Shown piece by piece: positions 28,147 to 40,497 of a DNA stretch of 64,000 bases. A program made the translations under genes and the position numbers. The notes beneath the pieces are model-generated. The model ran no database searches. It had not been told where the DNA came from and worked only from the letters and a program-made list of their open reading frames with translations. Numbering within the stretch: the stretch's first letter is position 1; each line of letters starts with the position of its first letter. The DNA is from Candidatus Eisenbacteria bacterium. GTDB lineage: Bacteria; Eisenbacteria; RBG-16-71-46; JACRLI01. The stretch lies in assembly GCA_016235265.1 (NCBI GenBank), contig JACRLI010000002.1:92548-156547 (forward strand). Direction: 5' to 3'.

Positions 28147-28501
28147 TTTCGGGCCATGCCCTGCACCTCGGTGTCAGGCGGCATGTCATTCTGGCAGGCG
28201 CGAACCGATGCCGCGGCCCGGCCCGAGCGTACCGGGAAACCCCTATCCGACTGCTCCGAAAGCAATTGAAACACCGGAGTTTCAGGGCGTATCATCCGGC
28301 ACGGAGGATGCTGTTTTAGCCTCTTTGGCGATTTTCCGCTTGCCGCGCCAGACCCTTCGGCCGGCGTATCCGGTCATGCCCCGCATCCGGCGAGCCCGGG
28401 CTACTGATCCGGGGTTCATGACTGCGGAGAAACAGGACGGGCCCTGATCGGCGCGGTCCTGCCGCAAGTGGTGGTCCCGGGCAGTGGAGGAGGTCCCTTT
28501 C
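28147..28501 (+). promoter_or_regulatory. Intergenic control region of gdhA
   Basis: 355 bases of lower GC than the surroundings. They contain the gdhA promoter with an inverted repeat (28266-28295) and then a leader of about 200 bases. A 79-codon frame starting at 28208 has no good ribosome-binding site and atypical codons, so it is not called as a gene. Confidence 0.5.
28266..28295 (+). promoter_or_regulatory. gdhA promoter with a built-in inverted repeat
   Basis: TTGAAA, an 18-base spacer, then TATCAT. A perfect 6-6-6 inverted repeat, TGAAAC-N6-GTTTCA at 28267-28284, covers the -35 and spacer. That position suits a repressor operator. Confidence 0.55.
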
Positions 28502-29908
28502 ATGGCGAACGCCGACGTGGGCGTCTTGACGCCGACCGCTTCGAAGACCGACTACATCTCCAGTGTCATCGAGACGACCATCCGGAAGAACCCGGCGGAG
28601 CCCGAGTTCCACCAGGCGGTCAAGGAGGTCCTCGAATCCCTGCGGCCGGCGATCGACAAGCACCCGAAATACCGTGACGCTCGCATCCTCGAGCGCATCG
28701 TCGAGCCCGAGCGCGTGATCATGTTCCGCGTGCCCTGGCTGGACGACAAGGGCCAGGTGCAGTGCAACCGCGGCTTCCGGATCGAGATGAACAGCGCCAT
28801 CGGCCCGTACAAGGGTGGCCTGCGCCTTCACCCGTCCGTGAACCTCGGCGTGCTGAAGTTCCTCGCCTTCGAACAGGTGTTCAAGAACTCGCTCACCACG
28901 CTGCCCATGGGCGGCGGCAAGGGCGGCTCGGACTTCGACCCGAAGGGCAAGAGCGACAACGAAGTCATGAAGTTCTGCCAGAGCTTCATGACCGAACTGT
29001 GCCGCCACATCGGCCCGGACACCGACGTCCCGGCCGGTGACATCGGCGTGGGCGGCCGCGAGATCGGCTTCCTCTTCGGGCAGTACAAGCGCATCCGCAA
29101 CGAGTTCACCGGCGTGCTCACGGGCAAGGCGCTGAACTGGGGCGGCTCGCTCATCCGTCCGGAAGCCACCGGCTACGGCACGGTGTACTTCACCGAGGAG
29201 ATGCTCAAGACGCGCAAGGACTCGCTGCAGGGCAAGGTGGCGCTGGTCTCCGGCAGCGGCAACGTGGCCCAGTACACCGTCGAGAAGCTGAACGATCTCG
29301 GTGCCAAGGCGGTCACGCTCTCCGACTCCGGCGGCTTCATCCACGACCCGGCGGGCATCAACGCCGAGAAGCTGGCGTGGGTCATGGAACTCAAGAACGT
29401 CAAGCGCGGCCGCATCGAGGAGTACGCCAGGAAGTTCTCCGGCTCCAAGTACACGCCGGTGGACCCGAAGGCCGACTTCAACCCGCTCTGGGCCGTCCCG
29501 GGCGCCCAGCTGGCCTACCCCAGCGCGACGCAGAACGAGATCAACGCCAAGGACGCCGACAACCTGATCAAGAATGGCGTGTTCGTGATCGGCGAAGGCG
29601 CCAACATGCCGAGCACGCTCGATGCCACCAACAAGTTCCTCGCGGCGAAGATCCTGTACGGGCCGGCGAAGGCCGCCAACGCCGGCGGCGTGGCCACCTC
29701 GGGGCTCGAGATGTCGCAGAACAGCCTGCGCCTGGGCTGGACCCGTGAAGAGGTGGACACCCGGCTCCACAACATCATGATCTCCATCCACAAGAACTCC
29801 TTCGAGACCGCCAAGGAATACGGCGCCCCGGGCAACTACGTGCTCGGCGCGAACATCGCCGGTTTCCTGAAGGTGGCGAACTCGATGCTGGACCAGGGAC
29901 TGGTGTAG
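28502..29908 (+). CDS. gdhA: Glutamate dehydrogenase, hexameric NADP-type
   Basis: 468 residues, longer than the 420-residue NAD/archaeal type and matching the 450-residue bacterial NADP enzymes. Motifs: NRGFRIEMNSAIGPYKGGLR, LPMGGGKGGSDFDPKGKSD with the substrate-binding lysines, VPAGDIGVGGREIG, and the cofactor fold VALVSGSGNVAQYT. It fixes ammonia onto 2-oxoglutarate to give glutamate. The start is fixed by GGAGGAGG eight bases before the ATG. It has its own promoter and a strong terminator, so it is monocistronic. GC3-type codon use (AAG, CTG, GGC) is extreme, as for highly expressed genes. Confidence 0.97.
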   Translation: MANADVGVLTPTASKTDYISSVIETTIRKNPAEPEFHQAVKEVLESLRPAIDKHPKYRDARILERIVEPERVIMFRVPWLDDKGQVQCNRGFRIEMNSAIGPYKGGLRLHPSVNLGVLKFLAFEQVFKNSLTTLPMGGGKGGSDFDPKGKSDNEVMKFCQSFMTELCRHIGPDTDVPAGDIGVGGREIGFLFGQYKRIRNEFTGVLTGKALNWGGSLIRPEATGYGTVYFTEEMLKTRKDSLQGKVALVSGSGNVAQYTVEKLNDLGAKAVTLSDSGGFIHDPAGINAEKLAWVMELKNVKRGRIEEYARKFSGSKYTPVDPKADFNPLWAVPGAQLAYPSATQNEINAKDADNLIKNGVFVIGEGANMPSTLDATNKFLAAKILYGPAKAANAGGVATSGLEMSQNSLRLGWTREEVDTRLHNIMISIHKNSFETAKEYGAPGNYVLGANIAGFLKVANSMLDQGLV

Positions 29909-29940
29909 TCCCCGGACTCAAGGCGGCAGTATCATTCAAG

Positions 29941-29970
29941 GCGCGGGGTGGGGGCGGCTCCACCCCGCGC
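29941..29970 (+). terminator. Terminator hairpin after gdhA
   Basis: GCGCGGGGTGG, eight bases, CCACCCCGCGC: a perfect 11-bp stem 32 bases after the gdhA stop, followed by TTGCTATTG. Confidence 0.75.
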
Positions 29971-30028
29971 TTGCTATTGCCGGCCGATTGCCCTTTCCTT
30001 TCCTCCCGGGCGAGCGTAGCGTGAAGGT

Positions 30029-31507
30029 ATGAACGTCCTGCTGGTGTACCCGCGTTTTCCGGACACCTTCTGGAGCTTCAAGCACGCGCTGAAGTTCATC
30101 CACAAGCGCGCGTCGGTCCCGCCCCTGGGCCTGCTCACGGTGGCGGCGATGCTGCCGGCGGGGTGGGGGCGGCGTCTGGTGGACCTCAACGTGGGTGAAC
30201 TGCGCGCCGCAGACCTGGAATGGGCCGACCTGGTGTTCGTGGGCGCGATGATCGCCCAGCGGGATTCCGCGCGCGAGGTGATCGCGCGCTGCCGGGCTGC
30301 GGGGCGGACCGTGGTGGCCGGCGGGCCGCTGTTCGCCGTGAAGCAGGAGCACTTTCCCGGGGTGGACCATTTTGTCCTGGGGGAGGCCGAGCTCTCGCTG
30401 GAGCCCTTCCTGCGGGATTTCCAGGCCGGCGCCGCGCGGCGCGTGTACCACGCCGACGGCCTGGCGGATGTGCGCCTGAGCCCCGCGCCGCAGTGGGAGC
30501 TGGCGGACCTGCGCCGCTACGCCTCGATGAGCGTGCAGTGGTCGCGCGGCTGCCCCTTCGACTGCGATTTCTGCAACGTGACCGCCATGTTCGGCCACGT
30601 GCCCAGGCTCAAGTCGTCCGCGCAGGTGATCGGGGAGCTGGATGCCCTGTACCGCCTGGGCTGGCGCGGCGAGGTGTTCTTCGTCGATGACAACCTGGTG
30701 GGCAACAAGCGCCGGCTGCGGGAGGACCTGCTGCCGGCGCTGATCGCCTGGCGGGAGGGCAAGCGCGGTCTCAGCTTCTACACCCAGGCCTCCATCAACC
30801 TGGCCGACGACGACGCCCTGATGAGCCGCATGGCGCAGGCGGGCTTCACCACCGTGTTCATCGGCATCGAGACCCCCGACGAGGCCGGCCTGGCGGAGTG
30901 CCACAAGCGGCAGAACACCGGGCGGGACCTGGTGGCCGACGTGAAGCGCATCCAGCGCGCGGGGCTGCAGGTGCAGGGCGGGTTTATCCTGGGGTTCGAC
31001 AACGACCTGCCGACCATCTTCCAGCGGCAGGTGGACTTCATCCAGATGAGCGGCATCGTGACCGCGATGGTGGGCCTGCTGCAGGCGATCCCGGGCACCC
31101 GGCTGTGGGAGCGGCTGCACGGGGAGGACCGGCTGCTGGGGGAGTCCACCGGCGACAACGTGGACGGCACGCTCAACTTCGTGCCGCGCATGGACGCGGC
31201 CGCGCTGCGCGAGGGTTACCACCGGGTTTTGGAGCGGCTGTACTCGCCGCGCGAGTACTACCGGCGGGTGCGCACCTTCCTGCGCGAGTACCATCCCCCG
31301 AAGATGGACCTGCGGCTCGACTGGCAGAACTCGCGGGCGTTCGTGTGGTCCAATCTGCGCCTGGGGGTGGTGGGCAGGGAGCGCTGGCACTACTGGGGGC
31401 TGCTGCTCTGGACGCTGTTCCGCCGCCCCACGCTGATGCGGGTGGCGGTCACCCTGGCCATCTACGGGCACCACTTCCGCAAGACCTGCGAGGGCATCCG
31501 GGCGTAG
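30029..31507 (+). CDS. B12-binding-domain radical SAM protein with DUF4070-type C-terminus
   Basis: 492 residues. An N-terminal cobalamin-binding-like Rossmann domain (MNVLLVYPRFPDTFWSFKHA) is followed by the radical SAM core with Cys175, Cys179 and Cys182 in SRGCPFDCDFCNVTAMFG. The C-terminal region (LYSPREYYRRVRTFLREY) matches DUF4070, and HFRKTCEGIRA ends the protein. This group includes HpnP, the hopanoid C-2 methylase, but most members are uncharacterised. Methylation or another radical reaction on a lipid-like substrate is a guess. No hopanoid genes lie nearby. It stands alone after the gdhA terminator. Confidence 0.85.
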   Translation: MNVLLVYPRFPDTFWSFKHALKFIHKRASVPPLGLLTVAAMLPAGWGRRLVDLNVGELRAADLEWADLVFVGAMIAQRDSAREVIARCRAAGRTVVAGGPLFAVKQEHFPGVDHFVLGEAELSLEPFLRDFQAGAARRVYHADGLADVRLSPAPQWELADLRRYASMSVQWSRGCPFDCDFCNVTAMFGHVPRLKSSAQVIGELDALYRLGWRGEVFFVDDNLVGNKRRLREDLLPALIAWREGKRGLSFYTQASINLADDDALMSRMAQAGFTTVFIGIETPDEAGLAECHKRQNTGRDLVADVKRIQRAGLQVQGGFILGFDNDLPTIFQRQVDFIQMSGIVTAMVGLLQAIPGTRLWERLHGEDRLLGESTGDNVDGTLNFVPRMDAAALREGYHRVLERLYSPREYYRRVRTFLREYHPPKMDLRLDWQNSRAFVWSNLRLGVVGRERWHYWGLLLWTLFRRPTLMRVAVTLAIYGHHFRKTCEGIRA

Positions 31508-31689
31508 GCCCGGGGGGCACCTTGCCCCACCCCGGGCCGGGACCGCCGGCCGAAGTATTCCCTCGACTCTGCTCCTGAACTTCCTGCATCATATGCGCAT
31601 CCAACAGTCAGGCCGCCTGATGTGAGCCGGCAACGGTTCCGGACGTCACCCCCGCGTTCGCCGGATTCCCCGGCACGGAGGCCCCCCGC

Positions 31690-33320
31690 GTGCCCCTGTT
31701 TCTCTCCGCGAACATCGCCGAGAAGTTCCAGGTCTGGCCCCTCGACGGGCCGGTGCTGGGCATCGGCCGGTCCTCGCGCCACGCCATCCACCTCGCCGAC
31801 GCCACCGTCTCCAAGGACCATGCCGAGATTTCGCGGCGCGGCGAGCTGTACTTCGTCCACGACCTGGGCAGCCGCAACGGCACCCGCGTGAACGGGGTGG
31901 CGGCCGCCGAACCGCTGCCGCTGCGGGACGGGGACCGCCTGGAAATCGGCCAGCTGGTGCTGCGCGTGTCCGAGGGCGAGCCGGTGCAGCGGGTGCGCTT
32001 CCAGGAGTCCATGGCCCTCAGCACCTCGGTGAAACTCCGGGTGGACGGGATGCTCAAGGGCCCGCCGCAGGAGACGGCCGCCACGCCCCAGCTGGTGCGG
32101 CTGCTGGCCGAGGCCGGGCGCATGCTGGTGCTGCCGCGGCCACTCAAGGAGACCTGCGACCAGATCCTGGAGGTCATCGAACGCGCGGTGCCCGCCTCGC
32201 GCCACGTGCTGCTGATGCGCGAGAAACCCGGCACCGAGCCGGTGCAGGTCGCGGCGCGCTGGCGCGGCGGCCGGGCGGGCCAGCCGCTGGCGCTCTCCAC
32301 CGCCATCCTCAAGGCGGTGCTGGAGGAGTGCACCTCGGTGCTCACGGAGGATGCCTCGGCCGACCCCCGGTTCCAGGGCCAGCAGAGCATCGTCTCCCAG
32401 TCGGTGCACTCGGTGATGGCGGTGCCGCTCTTCGACAACGAGCGCGTGCTGGGCCTCATCTACGTGGACAGCCAGGAGATGATGGTGCGCTTCTCCGAGT
32501 CGCACCTGGAGGTGCTGTCGCTGCTGGCCAACATGGCGGCGGTCAAGATCACCAACGCGCGACTGCTGGAGGCCGAGGCGGCGCGGGCGCGCATTGCCCA
32601 GGAACTGGCCACGGCCACGCGCATCCAGCGCGCGCTGCTGCCCGCCCACCCGCCGGAGATTCCCGGGTACACCTTCGAGCTCTTCCTCGAGACGTGCTAC
32701 GAGGTGGGGGGCGATCTCTACGACATTCACCTGCAGCCGGACGGCTCGGTGGTGTTCCTGGTCGCGGACGTCTCCGGCAAGGGCGTGGGCGCCTCGCTGC
32801 TGATGTCCTCGTTCCTGGCCGGGGCGAGGGTGCTGTGCCACGCGTTGCACGACCTGGGCGCGCTGGCCGCGCAGCTCAACCACATGATGTGCGAGAGCAC
32901 CGGCTCGATGCACTTCGTGACCGGCTTCATCGGCTTCCTGGACCCCGCCACCGGGGTGATCCGCTACGTGAGCGGCGGGCACCCGCCGCCGATCGTCGTG
33001 GGGCCCGGCGGGGTGCGCGAAGTCTCGGTGCAGGACGGCGGCCTGCCCTTCGGCATCATGGAGGACGCCGAGTACCGCGAGTCCTCCACCCGGCTCGAGC
33101 CCGGCGAGCTGCTGGTGCTGTTCACCGACGGCGTGCCCGAGGCGCGCCGCGGGGACGAGTTGTACGAGGAGGAGCGCCTGCGGCAGCTGCTCGCGGGCCT
33201 GCCGGGTCCGCTCGATCCGGCGGAGGCGCGCCGCAGGATCCTCGAGAGTGTCGCGGAATTCGTGGGTGACGAGCCCCGGGGCGACGACATCACGCTTCTC
33301 CTGGTACGGAGGGACCCGTA

Positions 33321-33321
<1 letters not shown>
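31690..33321 (+). CDS. FHA-GAF-SpoIIE (PP2C-type) phosphatase
   Basis: 543 residues starting at GTG. Residues about 1-95 form an FHA domain (LGIGRSSRHAIHLADATVSK, DLGSRNGTRVNG) that binds phosphothreonine. A GAF domain follows (about 130-295), then an RsbU/SpoIIE phosphatase domain (ATRIQRALLP, YEVGGDLYDI, VADVSGKGVGASLLMS, YVSGGHPPP, LFTDGVPEA) with the metal-binding Asp residues. It likely dephosphorylates an anti-sigma-factor antagonist or kinase substrates. Its stop shares one base with the following kinase gene (TAATG), so phosphatase and kinases form one operon and the FHA domain may read the kinases' output. Confidence 0.9.
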
Positions 33322-35980
<2,659 letters not shown>

Positions 35981-35984
<4 letters not shown>

Positions 35985-38689
35985 GCCTCGCCCCCGGAAG
36001 CAAGTTGGGCCCCTACGACGTCCTCGCGCCCCTCGGCGCGGGCGGCATGGGGGAGGTGTGGCTGGCGCGCGACCCGCGGCTGGAGCGGGAGGTGGCCATC
36101 AAGGCGCTCCCCGAGGCCTTCGCGCGCGATCCCGAACGACTGGCCCGCTTCGACCGCGAGGCGCGGCTGCTGGCCTCCCTCCACCATCCCAACATCGCGG
36201 GCATCCTGGGCCTGGAGGAAGTGGACGGCCGCCGTTACCTGGTGCTGGAATACGTGGAGGGGCCCACCCTCGCGGAGCGGCTGTCCCAGGGCCAGCTCCC
36301 CCTGGCCGAGGCCGTGGACGTGTGCCGCCAGATCGCCACGGCCGTGGAGGCGGCGCACGAGAGCGGGGTCATTCACCGCGACCTCAAGCCCGGCAACGTG
36401 AAGATCACACCGACCGGGGAGGTGAAGGTCCTCGACTTCGGCCTGGCCAAGGGCGGAGTGGCCGCGGCCTCCGGCTCCGACCCCAACCTGACCGCCTCGC
36501 CCACCCTCACCCACGCGGCCACCATGGCCGGCGTCATCCTCGGCACGGCGGCGTACATGAGTCCCGAGCAGGCGCGCGGGCGCGGTGTGGACCGGAGGAC
36601 CGACATCTGGTCCTTCGGGTGCGTGCTCTACGAGTGCCTCACGGGGCAGGCGCTGTTCCAGGGGGAGACCGTCTCGGACCTGATCGCCCGCATCCTGGAG
36701 CGCGAGCCCGACTGGTCCGCGCTGCCGGCGGCCACGCCCGTGCGGGTGCGCGAGCTGCTTCGCCGCTGCCTGCGCCGCGACCCGAAGGAGCGCCTGCGGG
36801 ACATGGGCGACGCGCGACTGGAACTGGTCGAGGCGATGTCCTCGCCCCCGCCCGAAGTCGCGCCCGCGGCGGGGGAGGCCGCCGGGCGCGGTCGCCGTCG
36901 GGGACGCATGGCCTGGTTCGCCATCGGTCTTGCCCTGGTGGCGCTCTCCGCGGGTGCGGCGGCAGTGGCACGGCTGGCCTTGCGGCCGCCGGGCGCGGGA
37001 ACCCTCCGGGTCTCGGTCCAGGCCCCGGACGGGCTCGACCTGAGCGGGGAAGTTCCTGATGTCACCATCTCCCCCGACGGCCGCACCATCGTCTTCGCGG
37101 CCCTGGACACCACCGGCACACGGGCCCTGTGGCTGCGCCCGCTGGATTCGAATACCGCGCGCCGGCTGCCCGGAACGCAGGGGGCGGTGATCCCGTTCTG
37201 GTCACCGGACAGCCGCCAGCTGGCATTCTTCGCCGGGGGCGAGCTCAAGCGCATGACGGTCCAGGACGAGGACATCCAGGTCGTGTGTCCCGCGCCCAAC
37301 CCGCGCGGTGGCGCGTGGGGGCGTGGCGATGTAATCGTCTTCGCTCCCACCGGTTCCGGGCCCCTGATGCGGGTGGCCGCGAGCGGGGGGGAGGCTCAGC
37401 GGGCCACCACCCTGGACTCCACCCGCGGCGAGACCGCGCACCGATTTCCCTGCTTCCTGCCCGACGGGCGCCACTTCCTCTACGTGGCGCTGCCCGGAAA
37501 GGACTCCCAGGTGGCCACGCGCATGGGGGAGACCGGGGCGGTCCGGCCCGGTCCGATCGTGCTCTCCTCCACCGGCGCGCCGGTCTACGCCGAGCCCGGG
37601 TACCTCCTGTACAACCGTCAGGGGACCGTGGTGGCGCAGCGCTTCGATGGCCGGTCGCGGCGTCTCCGGGGATCCCCGCAGCCGGTGCGGGGGCTCGTGG
37701 ACGCCAGCGGAAGTTACTCGGGCTCGCCGGTGGTGATGGCCTCCCGGGCCGGCGTGCTGGTGCAGCGCGACGTGCGTTCCGCGAACGACCGCGTGGACCT
37801 GCTCGACATCTCGGGGAAGGCCCTGAGCACCCTGGCGCTGCCGGAGAACTACTATTCCACGCCGCGATTCTCCCCCGACGGCACGAAGCTGGTCCTCAAC
37901 TCCTCGCACGTGGGTTCCAACGTCAGCCCGCTGTGGATGGTGGACCTGCGGCGCGGGATTTCGTCCCGCTTCACGTTCGAGGGCACATTCGACAGCGACG
38001 GGGCCTGGACGCCCGACGGCGGGCGCGTGATCTACGGCTCCGCGCGGAGGAAGGGCCGGGAAATCTACTGGAGGAAGGCCGACGCGTCCGGGCCGGAGGT
38101 GCGCCTGGCGGAGGTTCCCAACCTGTTCAACGATCCCAGCACCGTGAGCCCCGACGGGCGCTTCGTGGTGTACCGGTCCCTCAGCGGCGAGACCGGCGAG
38201 GACCTGTGGATGCTGGCCACGGATGGCAAGACCCCTCCGGCCCCGCTGATCCGTACCCGGTTCAACGAGCTCGACGCGGACATCTCGCCCGACGGACGCT
38301 GGATCGCCTATCGCTCCGACGAGTCGGGGCGCCTGGAAATCTACGTGGCGTCGTTCCCGGGGCTGGCGGAGAAGACGCGCGTGTCCAACGACGGCGCCGC
38401 CCCGGTCCTGAACAGTACTGCGACCTGGGTCCGCTGGCGGCGGGACGGGCGCGCGCTCCACTTCATCGGGGGCGACGGGCAGACCATCATGCAGGCCGAC
38501 GTCGAGCCCGGGGCGGCGTTTCGGGCCGCGGCGCCGCGGCCCCTGTTGCGCCTGCCCCGCGGCTTCGTGGACGCGGACATCTCCCCGGACGGACGGCAGG
38601 TCGTGGTGTGCATGCCGACCGGCGTGGAGGGGCGTGGCGCGATCAACCTGGTGATGAACTGGGTGCGGGAACTGGAGCCGGGCAGGTAG
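35981..38689 (+). CDS. Ser/Thr protein kinase with C-terminal TolB-type beta-propeller (second copy)
   Basis: 902 residues, a paralogue of the preceding kinase with the same plan and identical N-terminal spacing (Lys41 in VAIKALPE). It has LGAGGMGEVWLA, HRDLKPGNVKI, DFGLAKGG and MSPEQARG. A membrane helix lies at about 307-330 (MAWFAIGLALVALSAGAAAV). Propeller blades include SPDGRTIVFAALD, WSPDSRQLAFFAG, SPDGTKLVLNSS and SPDGRWIAYRSDE. The frame is open far upstream inside the first kinase, but the ATGA overlap fixes the start. Sequence divergence from copy one suggests an old duplication with a different ligand or target. Confidence 0.93.
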
Positions 38690-38701
38690 TCGACCCCGGG
38701 A

Positions 38702-39628
38702 TCAGGGCGGCGGCGGACCGATCGGAAGGGACCCCGCCGGATGGCGCATCCCGCGCACCAGGGACAGGATTTCCTCGAGGTCCTCGTCCGTGAGCAGCAC
38801 CGTCCCCCGGGGTGCCGCCCCGCGGTCGCGAACGGCCAGCAACGGGCCGTGGACGCCCAGCAGCGCGGGGGACCCGTCTTCCAGCGTCCCTTCGCGCAGC
38901 CCTTCGACCGGGAATTCCCGCCGCCCCTCCGGGTCGTCGATCCACAGCGCCCCGCGCGTAAGCGTGACCTGCTCCCACCTCCAGCTGAAGATGGCCGCCA
39001 GGGCGAAGAAGCCCGCACCCGCGGCGGGCGCGGCGAGCAGCACCCAGGCGCCGAGGCCGCCGCCCAGCACGAACGCCAGCGCTGCCACGCCCATCGCGCC
39101 GCGCAGGCACCATTCCTTCCAGCGCCACGGCGCCAGGGCCACGTGGAACGCCCCTTCCGGCACCTCGAAGGCGGCGGACGGGGGCGCGGCCCCCGCGGCA
39201 GCCTCGCCGGCCGCGCCCACGCGCGGTTCCTCCGCCTCGAAGCGCGACTTCCAGGATGTTCCGCAGTCCGCGCAATTCCACCGGCGCATCCAGAACGGCA
39301 CGAATGGCAGGCCGAAGGCGAACATGACCGGCATGGCCAGCAGCATGGCCCGCGAGGGCAATTCCCGGCGCGTCCGAGGCGATCCGCACTCGGGGCAGGT
39401 CACCGCCGCCGGCCGGGCCGAGAGCAGCACCTGGCGCGCGCGGTCCACATCGGCGGCGCCCACGCGCACCTTCACGCCGCCCACGCCCACGGAGTAGAGC
39501 CAGTCCGTCGCCACCAGGTACTCGTCGCCGAGGCGGGTCTCGATGCCGTGATGCGCCAGCGCGGCGCGGCAATTCTGCGCCTCCACCGCGGAGGCGAAGG
39601 CGGCGATGGTGACGAAGTCGTCGGTCAT
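38702..39628 (-). CDS. DUF2007-type / zinc-ribbon membrane protein
   Basis: 308 residues. The N-terminus (FVTIAAFASAVEAQNCRAAL, then HGIETRLGDEYL) matches the DUF2007 'putative signal-transducing' domain, a small ferredoxin-like fold. A zinc ribbon follows, with two CxxC pairs (TCPECGSP and NCADCGTSW) separated by a hydrophobic segment. Two more membrane helices come later (GVAALAFVLGGGLGAWVLLA). The C-terminal soluble part is unrecognised. It converges on the kinase operon with only 12 bases between the stops. Function unknown. Confidence 0.7.
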   Translation of the reverse strand: MTDDFVTIAAFASAVEAQNCRAALAHHGIETRLGDEYLVATDWLYSVGVGGVKVRVGAADVDRARQVLLSARPAAVTCPECGSPRTRRELPSRAMLLAMPVMFAFGLPFVPFWMRRWNCADCGTSWKSRFEAEEPRVGAAGEAAAGAAPPSAAFEVPEGAFHVALAPWRWKEWCLRGAMGVAALAFVLGGGLGAWVLLAAPAAGAGFFALAAIFSWRWEQVTLTRGALWIDDPEGRREFPVEGLREGTLEDGSPALLGVHGPLLAVRDRGAAPRGTVLLTDEDLEEILSLVRGMRHPAGSLPIGPPPP

Positions 39629-40012
39629 GCGCGGAAACTACCGCCACTGCGGTGTTTGTCAACGACGGCGCGGGGCGGGAGCCCGCCGATCCGCGGGTCC
39701 GCCACGGACGAGGCGCGCCGTCGGCGCCGATTCCGTGGCCCCCACATTGTGAAGGAACGCACGAGCCGTGCGTGGCCGCCGCCGTGCGCGGCGGGCACGG
39801 CCGACGGGAAGGACCGCGCGTGAGCCGCGCCGGCCCGCGCCGCGGATGTGCGGATCGCCGCCAGTTTCCCGCGATCGGGGGAGCGCGGCAGTGCAATTTC
39901 GGGTACAATTCATGCGAGTATTATCGAGCGGGGGCTGCCGGCTGCAACGCGCTGGCCGACCGGCCCCTGCCACAGGCTAGTCGCGGGCAGAGACCCGCGC
40001 ACGGGAGGGATC
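39629..40012. other. Divergent intergenic region
   Basis: 384 bases between the DUF2007 gene and the secreted-protein pair. A lone -10-like TACAAT at 39904-39909 lies about 100 bases upstream of the next start, without a clear -35. No gene or RNA is supported. Confidence 0.4.
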
Positions 40013-40495
40013 ATGCGCAAGATTCTGCACCCCGGACCCACCGCCACGCTCATGACCACGGCCGTGTTGTTGACCCTGTGTCTCGCCGTCCAGGACGCGG
40101 CTGCCCGCTCACGCAAGGACGGCCCCGCCCGGAAGTCCGGCCCGGCCCAAAAGGCCGACCTCCGTCCCTCCGGCGCGCCGGTGGTCTCGGGTCTCGTGGT
40201 GGCCGTGGACCCGCTGAGCGGGCGCCAGTCGCTGCCGACCCTGGAGCAGCTCGCGGAGCTCTCGGCGGCCGAGAAGCACATGCTCAGCCGCTCCGACGCG
40301 GGGCTGGTGCAGCACCGGCTGGCCAACGGCGCGGTGGTGCTGGACCTGGACGGCCGCTTCCAGGAGTTCACCTTCGTGCGCCTCGGGCCCGGCGGAGGGA
40401 GGCACTTCTCGTGCATGGACGACGCGCCGGTCCTGCGCCGGGCGCTGAAGCCCGCGGATCCCGCGCGCGACGCCTCCGGCCTGGAGGTGAAGTAG
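40013..40495 (+). CDS. Exported hypothetical protein
   Basis: 160 residues with a signal peptide (ATLMTTAVLLTLCLAVQDAA) and a GGGAGG site. After a Lys/Arg-rich linker comes a compact domain: VVAVDPLSGRQSLPTLEQLA, then LAELSAAEKHMLSRSDAGL, and finally VRLGPGGGRHFSCMDDAPVL. From memory, short exported proteins with this LSxxxSDAGL and FxCxxD pattern occur upstream of secreted peptidases in related uncultured genomes. I know no family name. Two bases separate its stop from the metallopeptidase gene, so the pair is probably co-expressed and co-secreted. Confidence 0.65.
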   Translation: MRKILHPGPTATLMTTAVLLTLCLAVQDAAARSRKDGPARKSGPAQKADLRPSGAPVVSGLVVAVDPLSGRQSLPTLEQLAELSAAEKHMLSRSDAGLVQHRLANGAVVLDLDGRFQEFTFVRLGPGGGRHFSCMDDAPVLRRALKPADPARDASGLEVK

Positions 40496-40497
40496 CC

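Noticed and set aside
28208..28447. 79-codon gene in front of gdhA
   Set aside because: No ribosome-binding site, untypical codons, and it overlaps the gdhA promoter.
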